Of a stretch of DNA of 64,000 nt, positions 1-12,424 are shown piece by piece. The stretch covers positions 4,722,974 through 4,786,973 of the forward strand of contig NC_135259.1 of the NCBI RefSeq assembly GCF_964204865.1. Reading direction: 5' to 3'. The notes beneath the pieces are model-generated. The model ran no database searches, was not told where the DNA came from, and was given only the letters and a program-made list of their open reading frames with translations. This DNA is from Styela clava (taxonomy: Eukaryota; Chordata; Ascidiacea; Stolidobranchia; Styelidae). The translations under genes were made by a program, and so were the position numbers. Within the stretch, counting starts at the first letter, position 1; the number at the start of each line of letters is the position of its first letter.

Positions 1-137
1 GCCTCAAAGTTACGCAATTTTTTATTAAAAATTCAATGATGACGCTCATTATATATAAACATCCTAATCGCATGTGCGATATATATATATATATATAACA
101 CGTTGTATTAATGAGCAAAATATAATAAAATTTTCAG

Positions 138-1627
138 AATAAGTCGACGTTACCTACTAGGAGGTTCAATGTTGTTGACGGCATCTTCTGGATTGGGAAA
201 TTTTTTTGTCATATATTTTGGTAATCACATATCAGGTAATTTATATGTCAAATAAATAATTCATATCTTTTTACTGTACTCTATGTAGGATGTCCAACCA
301 ATCCCTTGACAACCCCTTCCATATTCCGATTTTCTAACTAGTGTGTCTTCCCATGTACGTGCACCGGTGCTAAAATTTCGCTAAGTTACTGAAATCCTTC
401 AAATGTACGTTTGCAGATTATAATTGTCTTTGAGTATCACACATTTCATACTCATTTATCTGATTTTTGAGCCTCTGATGATTCATATATATATATATGA
501 AACTTTTTTATCGTTGCCAAAGTGTCTTGGTAAATTATCAGGATCAGAGAAACATATATAAAGCACGCTTGCACGTCCATATTTTTGGTTCGAATATGGC
601 ATAAATTTCAATATCTAAATCCTTTTTAGAACCATAGATTTAAGAATAGTAAATGTAATGAATTCTGTAAACTTGTATTGTCATTTTTTAGCTTTGGAAA
701 CTGTTAGCAGAGTGTTGACATTTGTAGCATATATTGGAAGTTGGATTGTTGTTGTCGTTCTTTTTATGTACACGGCAGAACTTTATCCTACTGTAGTAAG
801 GTACCATCTATTTTTGCAATATATATATGCATTTATTCATTATTAATCGTGATATTGTCTACGTCCTACTTCGCCCCATTTAATCCTATTTTTGGCATTC
901 GTTGGCGATGAAAGTATGTTAAAGTTTATTATAAAATTCTGCACAAAATCACGGACATAACACAGACGCTTTCATGCGTAGAGCTTTTATACTAACAAGA
1001 GTTTGCAGTTTTCCTTCGATGACCGCATGGTCGTATCGCTTCCTCCATTCTATATCGAATAACGCGTTTTTGTAGCTTTATTCATTTATTGTTGTTATGC
1101 CTGTTTTGTTCTGGTTGGCAAAATTCAAATCTCTCTCTTTCTCTCTCGCCGTATGTGGTGTATTCATCCACGCAGCCGCAGTTTAAATGTATTTCGGATG
1201 TGGTTAATTTGGCCTTCATTTTACAGAAGCAACGGACTTGGTGTGTCAACTGTAGCAGCCAGCTTGGGAAGCATTCTTGCGCCCATAGTCATTTCAACAT
1301 CTCATTTATGGTTACCAAGCTTAATGTTTGGGTTGTTATCAATTATTGCTGGCGCGTTGTTTTTTCGACTACCAGAAACAATCAATAGGCCAATGACAGA
1401 AACTCTCGAAGAAGCCGATCACTTTTATGCCGGAAGGTTTGCTGTGTGCTACATTTTTCGCAAATACACTATCACCAACAACAGTAGGCCTACAATGATT
1501 TAAATGATAAAACAATTTCCTTTTTTGTTTCAGGAGTACACTGCGACAAAAGCAAAGTAATTTGTTTTCTCACAGTGTTTTATCGGTAGTCTCGGATTCT
1601 GAATTGACAACAACACAATCGAGCTAA
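138..1627 (+). CDS. SLC22-type organic ion transporter, 3' exons (copy 1, partial)
   Basis: Four exons join in phase: 138-220, 692-800, 1227-1436 and 1534-1627 (TAA). They encode the C-terminal part of a major facilitator protein, roughly TM9-12 plus the tail. Recognisable pieces are the loop ISRRYLLGGS, the SLC22 signature-like YTAELYPTVVR before the next helix, SNGLGVSTVAASLGSILAPI, and the closing LPETINRPMTETLEEA. SLC22 proteins carry organic cations or anions across the plasma membrane; the substrate cannot be told from this. Introns have GT-AG ends. The N-terminal half lies left of the window if it exists. Exon sequence equals copy 2 apart from trivial differences. Confidence 0.82.
1018..1141 (+). 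repeat. Dispersed repeat R3 in transporter intron
   Basis: A stretch beginning GATGACCGCATGGTCGTATC and ending in a CT-rich run recurs at 7320-7443 (the duplication) and, more diverged, at 22560-22700. The shared head and the pyrimidine-rich tail suggest the 3' end of a retroposon. The family is not identified. Confidence 0.5.
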
Positions 1628-2941
1628 CTGAGGATACCATGTAATGGTCTTGCATACTCAAGGCAAAACTCCACAACATTTTTTTCACTTGCGCAATATC
1701 ACTGCTACTTTTCAACCTACATAATGTTATATTTTCCTTTGATTTACATGAGCTAGCAATTCTTTGTTAATCCCTTCAAGACACATGTGCGAAGTTTGCG
1801 ATCTTAAAAATGATGACAAAAATATATGCTAGTATTCATGGGAGATTTCTGGTGAATTTATTTGGCCGTTTTCAAGATTATTAGTTATCTATAATAAATT
1901 GAGTTTCAATGTATGGATTGTTTACCTAATATTATCGACAGACGACACAAATAATGATTTATTTACCTTATTTATTTGATTTTCGACGTCTATGAAACCA
2001 TGTTTTTAGTTTGAGCAGGAGGTAATTCTTCTCAGGGGTCTCTTCTCTCCATAGTCACCCCCATCCATTTTATTTTCAAAATATAATGACCGCGAATCAT
2101 TTCTTCTGGATGTTCAATAAACACTAAAAATTCAATTTACTTCCTAATCGTTAGTTACTTACAATCTGACCTATAGTTTCGGAGAGACAATGTGCTGATT
2201 GCCAGGATCGATAGTGGTCAAAAACAACGATTTTTCTAGAATTGCAATAGTTTTCAATATTTTGATGACTTCATCAAGTCATCGCTTACCGCAAATCTGA
2301 AATTAGTTTGAATATCATTACTGAATATTATTGCTACTACTACTGCGCGAGTACTTTTGCGAATCCATCACAGTAATATTAACTTTTTCGTGCTTCCGTA
2401 CGTGAATGATGTGTTCAAATTTTAGTATTGCAACATATTTGATATTTACAACATATTTACAAATTGATAAAAATAATCATTAGCAAGAACAACAACAACA
2501 TAATAACAAAACAATTCATATGTACATTTTGTGTCCAACAAGCGATCAATGCTCTAGCTAGATCTTGGATATGGACACGAAAGTCAAAATGAAGTAGTAC
2601 CGGTATGCAATCTTTCACAGAGGACTACCGGTACCTCAGTCTTCACCACTGCGCCTGACCACCAGCTAGCAACGAAGGCAGACGCGGAACCGCCACAGGG
2701 TGCGCAATTTTTATATTTGATAACGTCATCGCACACACAAAACTAATCTTATAGAGTCCACAAAATATAGCCTTCTAGCGACAAATTCAATGTTTAACCA
2801 CTGGTAATTTCAAAGCAATTGGTCCAGTAGATAATTAAAATAGCTATTTTTTTCTCAAGAAGTAAAGAATGATTAATAAGAGTAACAAAATGATCCATAC
2901 CGGTATGTACATTTCGTGTACCACAAGGGAACTCCAATACA
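1628..2941. other. Downstream of transporter copy 1; no gene seen
   Basis: This is AT-rich 3' flank with no credible coding exon. Around 2720-2850 it carries a diverged piece of dispersed repeat R2, recognisable by the stretch ending CAAAGCAATTGGTCCAGTAG. The same content recurs at 7930-9201 in the right copy, which lacks about 40 bases present here near 2500-2545. Confidence 0.6.
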
Positions 2942-3596
2942 TTGACACGAAAATCAAAACGAAGGGGCGCACTATTGCCGTTCGTTACTAATTACCATCC
3001 AAATCAACCAAACTTCGGAAAAATTTTCTCAAAATATCAATATATACTAGACAATAACGAAAGATTGAAAAACATCTTCCCTGCACCCCCCAGAATTGCC
3101 TACAGAAAGTGCCCGACATTACGAGATAAACTGGTTAGGGCCAAGCTGAAACCGGAATCACCAAGAGAAGTAGAAACAGGCTTTTTTAAATGCAACAGGA
3201 AATCATGCACTACCTGCAAATATTCAAAAGAAACCTAAACAAGCACTAGCAGCATCACAGGGATTCAATTAAGCAGCAATCCAAGAATTTCCCTGAAATT
3301 CGGAAAACGTCATATATCTAAGAACCTGTAAGAAGTGCGGTAAGCAATATATCGGCGAAACAGGCAGACATTTAAAGTACAGAATTACAGAACACATCAG
3401 AAGCATTAACCAAAAGAACAAAGATCTCGCAGTCGGCAAACATTTCAGTCAATTAGGCCATTCTATCAACGACTTTTTGGTAATCGGACTAGAAAAACTG
3501 TATCGAGATTAAGCATACCGACAAACAAAAGAACCTTATTTTATCAACAAATTCAAAACATTGGAACCTCTAGGAATGAATTTGAGAGATGGTTAA
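2942..3596 (+). mobile_element. Penelope-like retroelement 3' fragment with GIY-YIG domain (copy 1)
   Basis: The first open stretch (2942-3238) shows a Penelope-type linker: FVTNYHPNQPNFGKIFSKY, then PRIAYRKCPTLRDKLVRAKL, then a cysteine cluster FKCNRKSCTTCKYS. After a frame break, 3305-3596 encodes VIYLRTCKKCGKQYIGETGR followed by ITEHI and VGKHF, typical of the GIY-YIG endonuclease that ends Penelope-like proteins, with stops inside and a final GMNLRDG. The reverse transcriptase is absent, so this is a dead 5'-truncated fragment. An identical copy is at 9202-9856. Confidence 0.78.
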
Positions 3597-3946
3597 ACTC
3601 CTGATTTATGTTAATTTGAACATTATATTCCGTTATGCGCTTATACTTGATTTTTATTCAACTTTTAAGTCATTATCTGACATTGTAGCCTTGACACTTA
3701 CATGAACTCAACCAACGCCGCAGACGGAGTTACGGGAAAACAGCACGAAATTGTTTGCTTTACTTTTCAATTATTACTCACTACACTGTGGGATACTTAT
3801 TGAGTACAATCCAAATCTAGCTTCCCTATTGTTCTGGCTCTCTCCCAATCTTAGTTATTTTTCTCTATCGGAAACAGACCAAACATTTGATACCATTATT
3901 TATGTGCATGCAATTGCGTTTCTTGTCATAGTTGTAAAATGCTTGT

Positions 3947-3976
3947 CTGAAGAAGTCTGACCTCGGTCAGACGAAA
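3947..3976 (+). ncRNA. Hammerhead-ribozyme-like core downstream of Penelope fragment (copy 1)
   Basis: CTGAAGA at 3947-3953 is followed by a perfect 8-bp hairpin (3955-3962 with 3965-3972, loop TC) and then GAAA at 3973-3976. This is the order of the hammerhead catalytic core, CUGANGA - stem II - GAAA. Penelope-like elements are known to carry hammerhead ribozymes in their terminal repeats, and this sits about 350 bp downstream of the GIY-YIG domain. One extra A (3954) lies between the core and stem II, and stems I and III pair poorly by eye, so activity is doubtful. Confidence 0.45.
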
Positions 3977-5085
3977 CGTTACAGAAATATATTTGTGTAA
4001 GTGTGCAGCAAGACTCTTGAATTGAATAGAATAGGTATTTTCACTCTTGCTATAGCATCCTTGCGTTATACGCATACGGATCCATCTGCGCAAAGGCATA
4101 GAGCAAGGAAAGGTAGTTAGTTTCACGTAACCCCGACTGTTAGTTAAATAAACAATATGTAATTAAAATACGACAACTAAGTTCAGAAATTCTATTAGTC
4201 TTCAGGATTGGCTGTGGTATGCAGATTTAGTTAGTTTATGACACTTCAAGATGGAAATTTTTCTAGAAATTTCATTTTTTTATAAAAAAAGTTCAAAATC
4301 CAATTCAAAATAAAACGAATAGTATCGTGTGATGTATATATACATATATAATCAAGGATGTCAAAAAAGAATATTAAAACTTCATTTACTATGTTCACAC
4401 CATAGCTTGAACATAATATAAAAGAATATGAGTGGTCAAATTTAATTATTATATTATTCCAAACACTCTCTGAAACCTATTCCAAAGTTTTGGTAAACCA
4501 CAATGTTCTTCGTTTGCAAAATTTGCTGATGTTGAACATCTTCGAGCATTCAAGCTCATTTAGGGGTTAATTGAATGCGATATGATCGTTGGTCCATTAG
4601 TTCTAAGCTATGTTTGTGTACATCTAAAAAGCCCTAAACATCATGCGGTAAAAAACATCCATCTTAAGTGTTTCCATAACGAATTCTATTCAAAAATCTG
4701 TTAAAAATTGAACAGTTAAATTGAATAATAGTCGGGATTAAGCTTCAGTGACCGTGGATATTGACGATACTTTAAGTTTTGTCAACTTTTCTCTGCCTGC
4801 GCTAAGTCAATGGTCAAATTTCTGCCAGCTCAAAATATTTTGAATGATCAAAAGGTTATATTTGAACAATGTGTTTGTTGTATTATTTCGCGAGAATCTT
4901 GAGGTGTCAATTTTGCTTTATTGATCACAATAGAGAAACAACGAGCCTAAGCTAATGCATATTTTCATGTTTGAAAAACATTTGTCACCTGACATCATTC
5001 ACCACGACTTATCCTGTCTACAGACTTGACTTTCTTATATGTGACGTGTTATTGATTACCTAGCCTATGCTATAGGTATTCTTCT
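3977..5085. other. Gap between Penelope fragment and HINE; no gene seen
   Basis: The duplication ends at 4484. From 4485 the sequence is unique in this window and AT-rich. I looked here for the N-terminal exons that transporter copy 2 would need and saw none. Confidence 0.5.
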
Positions 5086-5321
5086 GTTTGTTTGTCTGTC
5101 TGTTAGATACACGTGATATCTCACGAGGTGGAATCTGTACCAAATTTTGCATATGCATTCATCATATCTGGGACCAGAAGCCTATTGATTTGGATGAATT
5201 ATGTCGTATAATTAGCGAGTTATTATTTAATTGGTGATGTGCCACGCGGTGTCGCTATTGAGTCAAGGCGAAGGATACATGTCGCTAGATCGATAAATCG
5301 GCGGTCTCCGATCGCTATCTA
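5086..5321 (+). mobile_element. HINE-like element, degenerate copy a
   Basis: This is a decayed copy of the family best preserved at 24536-24833. It has a short GTCT-rich run, the body with GAATTATGTCGTATAATTAG, and a hairpin-bearing 3' end at about 5300-5321. It lies in the intron just upstream of the transporter exon at 5359. The left end is not recognisable. Confidence 0.65.
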
Positions 5322-5358
5322 GTTGTTTTATTGTTGATTGTTGCTCGGTTATTTTCAG

Positions 5359-7929
5359 GAAATAGGAGAGACATTTACTGAGAAATACTCAGCGCTTGAC
5401 TTATTCAAAGGAAGAAGAATTCGATTTGTCACTATTTGTGTAAATATTTGTTGGTGCGTAATTTTATTTTTATTTTTATCATCTCGTGAATTATGACTTA
5501 TTCAAATTTTTGAATTATTGAATATTATTGTATAAATTTCCTTAGTTTTTTTCTGTTTGTATGTTAGATGATATTGAAGATAAGCCATAAAATTACTAAT
5601 TCCTTGGAATTAAAATAAAAAATAAAAAAAAGATGTTGCAACAATAACAAAGGATTTATATGCCCGTTGGCAAATAAACAAAATTTAATTATCTACTGTA
5701 TTCGCCAGTAATGCCGTGTAAGTTTATTCCAATGTAATAATAAAATTATCAGGTTTATGACATGGTTAACATCGATTGGCCTCTCTTTAAACGTAGGAAA
5801 TGTTGCAGGAGATATATATTTCAACAATGCTTTGAACGGAATCATATCTTTGGTTTGCTCGATTTTACTCATCTTCGTGGTTGACAGGTATGAGGTTTTA
5901 TGAAATAAGCTCTTGTGCGCCAACTTTAAACGTGGCGAGTGGTGTTACGTTTTAACAAGAAAGTAGTAATAGACTATAAAAACAAATGAAAGCAAGAGTA
6001 TTAGTAATATTACCGTTGTGCGCTAAAGCTATTCATGTTTGTTGGGCATGGGTTGGCTAAAATTGAACCTACATCTCCACTGTCAAAATCTCAAATCTTA
6101 TTTCGAGATATCAAATCAACGCTGAAAGAGTGTAGAAGCAATTTCAAGTAATATTCTTTTACTTAGAGATAAATTTAACAAAACATTTCACATGCCACGA
6201 AAAATATCACTTGGGTCAAATGGCTCATTGCGCGGACGATATATTTCACCTCGACTGTGTAGAATGTAGATGCTGCAAATGACATCTGTGGGTTGTGGGT
6301 ATGATACTGCCTCAAAGTTACGCAATTTTTTATTAAAAATTCAATGATGACGCTCATTATATATAAACATCCTAATCGCATGTGCGATATATATATATAA
6401 CACGTTGTATTAATGAGCAAAATATAATAAAATTTTCAGAATAAGTCGACGTTACCTACTAGGAGGTTCAATGTTGTTGACGGCATCTTCTGGATTGGGA
6501 AATTTTTTTGTCATATATTTTGGTAATCACATATCAGGTAATTTATATGTCAAATAAATAATTCATATCTTTTTACTGTACTCTATGTAGGATGTCCAAC
6601 CAATCCCTTGACAACTCCTTCCATATTCCGATTTTCTAACTAGTGTGTCTTCCCATGTACGTGCACCGGTGCTAAAATTTCGCTAAGTTACTGAAATCCT
6701 TCAAATGTACGTTTGCAGATTATAATTGTCTTTGAGTATCACACATTTCATACTCATTTATCTGAATTTTGAGCCTCTGATGATTCATATATATATATAT
6801 GAAACTTTTTTATCGTTGCCAAAGTGTCTTGGTAAATTATCAGGATCAGAGAAACATATATAAAGCACGCTTGCACGTCCATATTTTTGGTTCGAATATG
6901 GCATAAATTTCAATATCTAAATCCTTTTTAGAACCATAGATTTAAGAATAGTAAATGTAATGAATTCTGTAAACTTGTATTGTCATTTTTTAGCTTTGGA
7001 AACTGTTAGCAGAGTGTTGACATTTGTAGCATATATTGGAAGTTGGATTGTTGTTGTCGTTCTTTTTATGTACACGGCAGAACTTTATCCTACTGTAGTA
7101 AGGTACCATCTATTTTTGCAATATATATATGCATTTATTCATTATTAATCGTGATATTGTCTACGTCCTACTTCGCCCCATTTAATCCTATTTTTGGCAT
7201 TCGTTGGCGATGAAAGTATGTTAAAGTTTATTATAAAATTCTGCACAAAATCACGGACATAACACAGACGCTTTCATGCGTAGAGCTTTTATACTAACAA
7301 GAGTTTGCAGTTTTCCTTCGATGACCGCATGGTCGTATCGCTTCCTCCATTCTATATCGAATAACGCGTTTTTGTAGCTTTATTCATTTATTGTTGTTAT
7401 GCCTGTTTTGTTCTGGTTGGCAAAATTCAAATCTCTCTCTTTCTCTCTCGCCGTATGTGGTGTATTCATCCACGCAGCCGCAGTTTAAATGTATTTCGGA
7501 TGTGGTTAATTTGGCCTTCATTTTACAGAAGCAACGGACTTGGTGTGTCAACTGTAGCAGCCAGCTTGGGAAGCATTCTTGCGCCCATAGTCATTTCAAC
7601 ATCTCATTTATGGTTACCAAGCTTAATGTTTGGGTTGTTATCAATTATTGCTGGCGCGTTGTTTTTTCGACTACCAGAAACAATCAATAGGCCAATGACA
7701 GAAACTCTCGAAGAAGCCGATCACTTTTATGCCGGAAGGTTTGCTGTGTGCTACATTTTTCGCAAATACACTATCACCAACAACAGTAGGCCTACAATGA
7801 TTTAAATGATAAAACAATTTCCTTTTTTGTTTCAGGAGTACACTGCGACAAAAGCAAAGTAATTTGTTTTCTCACAGTGTTTTATCGGTAGTCTCGGATT
7901 CTGAATTGACAACAACACAATCGAGCTAA
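5359..7929 (+). CDS. SLC22-type organic ion transporter, C-terminal half (copy 2)
   Basis: Six exons join in phase: 5359-5453, 5753-5887, 6440-6522, 6994-7102, 7529-7738 and 7836-7929. The first two encode KYSALDLFKGRRIRFVTICV and WLTSIGLSLNVGNVAGDIYF, matching the cytoplasmic loop-TM7 junction and TM7-8 of SLC22 proteins. The other four equal copy 1. The protein therefore covers about TM7-12, ending with a 30-residue tail after the last helix. I found no exons for TM1-6 between 1628 and 5358, so this copy seems to lack its N-terminal half unless small exons were missed. It could be a truncated tandem copy, or two haplotypes of one gene laid end to end. Confidence 0.82.
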
Positions 7930-9201
7930 CTGAGGATACCATGTAATGGTCTTGCATACTCAAGGCAAAACTCCACAACATTTTTTTCACTTGCGCAATA
8001 TCACTGCTACTTTTCAACCTACATAATGTTATATTTTCCTTTGATTTACATGAGCTAGCAATTCTTTGTTAATCCCTTCAAGACACATGTGCGAAGTTTG
8101 CGATCTTAAAAATGATGACAAAAATATATGCTAGTATTCATGGGAGATTTCTGGTGAATTTATTTGGCCGTTTTCAAGATTATTAGTTATCTATAATAAA
8201 TTGAGTTTCAATGTATGGATTGTTTACCTAATATTATCGACAGACGACACAAATAATGATTTATTTACCTTATTTATTTGATTTTCGACGTCTATGAAAC
8301 CATGTTTTTAGTTTGAGCAGGAGGTAATTCTTCTCAGGGGTCTCTTCTCTCCATAGTCACCCCCATCCATTTTATTTTCAAAATATAATGACCGCGAATC
8401 ATTTCTTCTGGATGTTCAATAAACACTAAAAATTCAATTTACTTCCTAATCGTTAGTTACTTACAATCTGACCTATAGTTTCGGAGAGACAATGTGCTGA
8501 TTGCCAGGATCGATAGTGGTCAAAAACAACGATTTTTCTAGAATTGCAATAGTTTTCAATATTTTGATGACTTCATCAAGTCATCGCTTACCACAAATCT
8601 GAAATTAGTTTGAATATCATTACTGAATATTATTGCTACTACTACTGCGCGAGTACTTTTGCGAATCCATCACAGTAATATTAACTTTTTCGTGCTTCCG
8701 TACGTGAATGATGTGTTCAAATTTTAGTATTGCAACATATTTGATATTTACAACATATTTACAAATTGATAAAAATAATCATTAGCAAGAACAACAACAA
8801 CATGATCAATGCTCTAGCTAGATCTTGGATATGGACACGAAAGTCAAAATGAAGTAGTACCGGTATGCAATCTTTCACAGAGGACTACCGGTACCTCAGT
8901 CTTCACCACTGCGCCTGACCACCAGCTAGCAACGAAGGCAGACGCGGAACCGCCACAGGGTGCGCAATTTTTATATTTGATAACGTCATCGCACACACAA
9001 AACTAATCTTATAGAGTCCACAAAATATAGCCTTCTAGCGACAAATTCAATGTTTAACCACTGGTAATTTCAAAGCAATTGGTCCAGTAGATAATTAAAA
9101 TAGCTATTTTTTTCTCAAGAAGTAAAGAATGATTAATAAGAGTAACAAAATGATCCATACCGGTATGTACATTTCGTGTACCACAAGGGAACTCCAATAC
9201 A
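7930..9201. other. Downstream of transporter copy 2; no gene seen
   Basis: Duplicate of the 1628-2941 flank: AT-rich, with an R2 repeat remnant at about 8980-9110. No coding exon recognised. Confidence 0.6.
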
Positions 9202-9856
9202 TTGACACGAAAATCAAAACGAAGGGGCGCACTATTGCCGTTCGTTACTAATTACCATCCAAATCAACCAAACTTCGGAAAAATTTTCTCAAAATATCAA
9301 TATATACTAGACAATAACGAAAGATTGAAAAACATCTTCCCTGCACCCCCCAGAATTGCCTACAGAAAGTGCCCGACATTACGAGATAAACTGGTTAGGG
9401 CCAAGCTGAAACCGGAATCACCAAGAGAAGTAGAAACAGGCTTTTTTAAATGCAACAGGAAATCATGCACTACCTGCAAATATTCAAAAGAAACCTAAAC
9501 AAGCACTAGCAGCATCACAGGGATTCAATTAAGCAGCAATCCAAGAATTTCCCTGAAATTCGGAAAACGTCATATATCTAAGAACCTGTAAGAAGTGCGG
9601 TAAGCAATATATCGGCGAAACAGGCAGACATTTAAAGTACAGAATTACAGAACACATCAGAAGCATTAACCAAAAGAACAAAGATCTCGCAGTCGGCAAA
9701 CATTTCAGTCAATTAGGCCATTCTATCAACGACTTTTTGGTAATCGGACTAGAAAAACTGTATCGAGATTAAGCATACCGACAAACAAAAGAACCTTATT
9801 TTATCAACAAATTCAAAACATTGGAACCTCTAGGAATGAATTTGAGAGATGGTTAA
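9202..9856 (+). mobile_element. Penelope-like retroelement 3' fragment (copy 2)
   Basis: Duplicate of 2942-3596, with the same internal stops and frame break. The shared lesions show the fragment was already dead before the block was copied. Confidence 0.78.
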
Positions 9857-10206
9857 ACTCCTGATTTATGTTAATTTGAACATTATATTCCGTTATGCGC
9901 TTATACTTGATTTTTATTCAACTTTTAAGTCATTATCTGACATTGTAGCCTTGACACTTACATGAACTCAACCAACGCCGCAGACGGAGTTACGGGAAAA
10001 CAGCACGAAATTGTTTGCTTTACTTTTCAATTATTACTCACTACACTGTGGGATACTTATTGAGTACAATCCAAATCTAGCTTCCCTATTGTTCTGGCTC
10101 TCTCCCAATCTTAGTTATTTTTCTCTATCGGAAACAGACCAAACATTTGATACCATTATTTATGTGCATGCAATTGCGTTTCTTGTCATAGTTGTAAAAT
10201 GCTTGT

Positions 10207-10236
10207 CTGAAGAAGTCTGACCTCGGTCAGACGAAA
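10207..10236 (+). ncRNA. Hammerhead-ribozyme-like core (copy 2)
   Basis: Duplicate of 3947-3976: CTGAAGA, extra A, 8-bp hairpin, GAAA. Same reservations. Confidence 0.45.
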
Positions 10237-10744
10237 CGTTACAGAAATATATTTGTGTAAGTGTGCAGCAAGACTCTTGAATTGAATAGAATAGGTATTT
10301 TCACTCTTGCTATAGCATCCTTGCGTTATACGCATACGGATCCATCTGCGCAAAGGCATAGAGCAAGGAAAGGTAGTTAGTTTCACGTAACCCCGATTGT
10401 TAGTTAAATAAACAATATGTAATTAAAATACGACAACTAAGTTCAGAAATTCTATTAGTCTTCAGGATTGGCTGTGGTATGCAGATTTAGTTAGTTTATG
10501 ACACTTCAAGATGGAAATTTTTCTAGAAATTTCATTTTTTTATAAAAAAAGTTCAAAATCCAATTCAAAATAAAACGAATAGTATCGTGTGATGTATATA
10601 TACATATATAATCAAGGATGTCAAAAAAGAATATTAAAACTTCATTTACTATGTTCACACCATAGCTTGAACATAATATAAAAGAATATGAGTGGTCAAA
10701 TTTAATTATTATATTATTCCAAACACTCTCTGAAACCTATTCCA

Positions 10745-11238
10745 GTGTATTCAATTTCAAGGCTGGGTCATACATAAGAGGAGAGTTATTATAAATAATT
10801 AAAAATTACAATGTTATGCGGAATATCAACAGAACTAATATGATTCATTTTATTTTTGCAATGTAAGACCAGCACAAATACCCAGATGACAAATTGTAGA
10901 TTTATATTTTTGATAGGGGTATGGATGTCCATAATATACCTACGTTAACAAAGTGAACCCCAATCTGAAATTCTCGGAAGTCAATAAGTACACAATAGGG
11001 TACTCCCGTAGTATGTGTACCAGATTAGGGTTAGACCATAATTTTATTTCGATTTTTTTATTATTTTAGTTCTATTACGAGTTCGGGGGCTGTCTGTGTT
11101 GGCCAAGTGAATATCCCCTGCCCATAGGTTTCAGTCCGAATTGATCCAAATAACAGACAACGAAATGCACTTAAAACCTCAACGAAAATATATGTGATGA
11201 AACCAAATTTCTCACCTAACAAAAAACAATAAAACAAA
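10745..11238. other. Intergenic; contains dispersed repeat R5
   Basis: No gene seen. About 10985-11115 carries a repeat with GTAGTATGTGTACCAG and, further on, GGGCTGTCTGTGTTGGCCAA. Related sequence lies inside the GC-palindrome element at 40830-40950, and a short related piece lies in the mini-element near 49130-49225. Confidence 0.5.
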
Positions 11239-11452
11239 ACGAGAATATCGGTCAGAGACCGAAGACTTATCGATCGAAAGTTAGGGGATCCCCAAAACAG
11301 CGATCTTACTCCATAATGACACCTTGTGTCCCATCACTAATTAATTGATAACTCGCTAATTATACGACATAAATCATCCAAAATCAAGCACATGCAAAAT
11401 CTGGAGCAGATTCAATCTCGCCTCCGTGAGATATCACGTGCATCTAACAGGC

Positions 11453-11511
<59 letters not shown>

Positions 11512-11550
11512 TACCTATTAACATACTTGCCGATTAAAATCGATAAGTAA
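11239..11550 (-). mobile_element. HINE-like element, copy b
   Basis: Nearly full-length reverse copy. Its low-coordinate end has the hairpin TCGGTCAGAGACCGA. Inside is a long CAGA run at about 11452-11510 (GTCT on the element's strand). The high-coordinate end is ATCGATAAGTAA. The subterminal inverted repeat ACTTATCGAT/ATCGATAAGT is present near both ends. Confidence 0.8.
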
Positions 11551-12424
11551 CAAGCAACACTTGAGCAAGAGCGATACCACGTATTAGTAATAAGTCATCA
11601 TGAAAATATTATAAATGCAATGAAATTGGAATTATGCGTCCAGTATCAACGTGGTTCAAAATACCAAATGATTCAAACTGCAGTATCAAATCTTTTGCAA
11701 TACCGGTAAGTAGGCTACCTTCATCGTACCCCAAATTCCGGACATGGCTGAGCGCGAAATCGCTGAAATACAATTGCGAAAACCGCCACATGAGCGCATT
11801 TTTTTTTAAATTTTGGTCACGGCATCAAACAAAACTTCAGAGTGAAAAGCGAATCCCATTGAACCCACAGGAATTTGAAAAAAAAAAATGAACAAGAGAG
11901 CCATGCTCAAATATATGGACACGTCTGATTCACAAATGTAGTAACACAAGCGTTCCGAATCACCACTATATTATAACACTAGGTACCAGTACCGCGAAGT
12001 TCACCATTCCCCGCAAACAAATCTTAGCGAAGCGAGGATTACGTTCGCTTGTCAGCTGATATGCCTTTGCTTACATGCTAACTAACGAAACAATGTCTTC
12101 TGACCATTGATGAATGGAATATAACTGAAGATCCATTTCGTTGTTTAACGTACAGCACAATACGAAATAACCCTTTTTAATAGCCAAGCAAAACGGAAAC
12201 GAATAACACGACACGACTTGCAACCAACAGGAGCGAGGTCCGGATGTTTTTTTTTTGCCGTCTAAAAATGGCGGCTTAAACATGTCACATGACCCGAGCA
12301 AGTTATCTATAGGAATAATTTTTTTGGGGGGTCAAAGGTCGGGGAAAGATTCATTGGTCCAGTAGTTAAATGAAATCAACAATTTTGAAAAAGATCATTA
12401 GGTCAATTTTGTGTCCACAATAAA
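11551..12424. other. Intergenic; R2 fragments, no gene seen
   Basis: A head fragment of repeat R2 (AGAGCCATGCTCAAATATAT, about 11897-11925) and a tail-like fragment around 12350-12420 are visible. At 12329-12340 is GGGTCAAAGGTC, which recurs at 39568 and, as a full DR1-like pair, at 36040 and 36262. Confidence 0.5.

Larger units (their letters stand above)
1..4484 (+). repeat. Left copy of near-identical tandem duplication
   Basis: This block matches 6309-10744 almost base for base and runs off the left edge of the window. The copies part immediately after the shared bases at 4481-4484 (partner 10741-10744). I noticed only about four substitutions, length differences in two TA microsatellites near 80 and 487, and about 40 extra bases here near 2500-2545. 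It contains transporter 3' exons, a Penelope-like fragment and dispersed repeats. Identity this high in introns and dead transposons means either a very recent duplication or an assembly artefact such as retained haplotypes. Confidence 0.95.
6309..10744 (+). repeat. Right copy of near-identical tandem duplication
   Basis: Matches 1-4484; repeat period about 6.3 kb. Differences from the left copy include a shorter TA run near 6390 and loss of about 40 bases near 8803. Beyond 10744 the sequence is unrelated to what follows 4484. Confidence 0.95.

Noticed and set aside
11452-11510. Stand-alone microsatellite locus
   Set aside because: The CAGA run is the internal microsatellite of HINE-like copy b.
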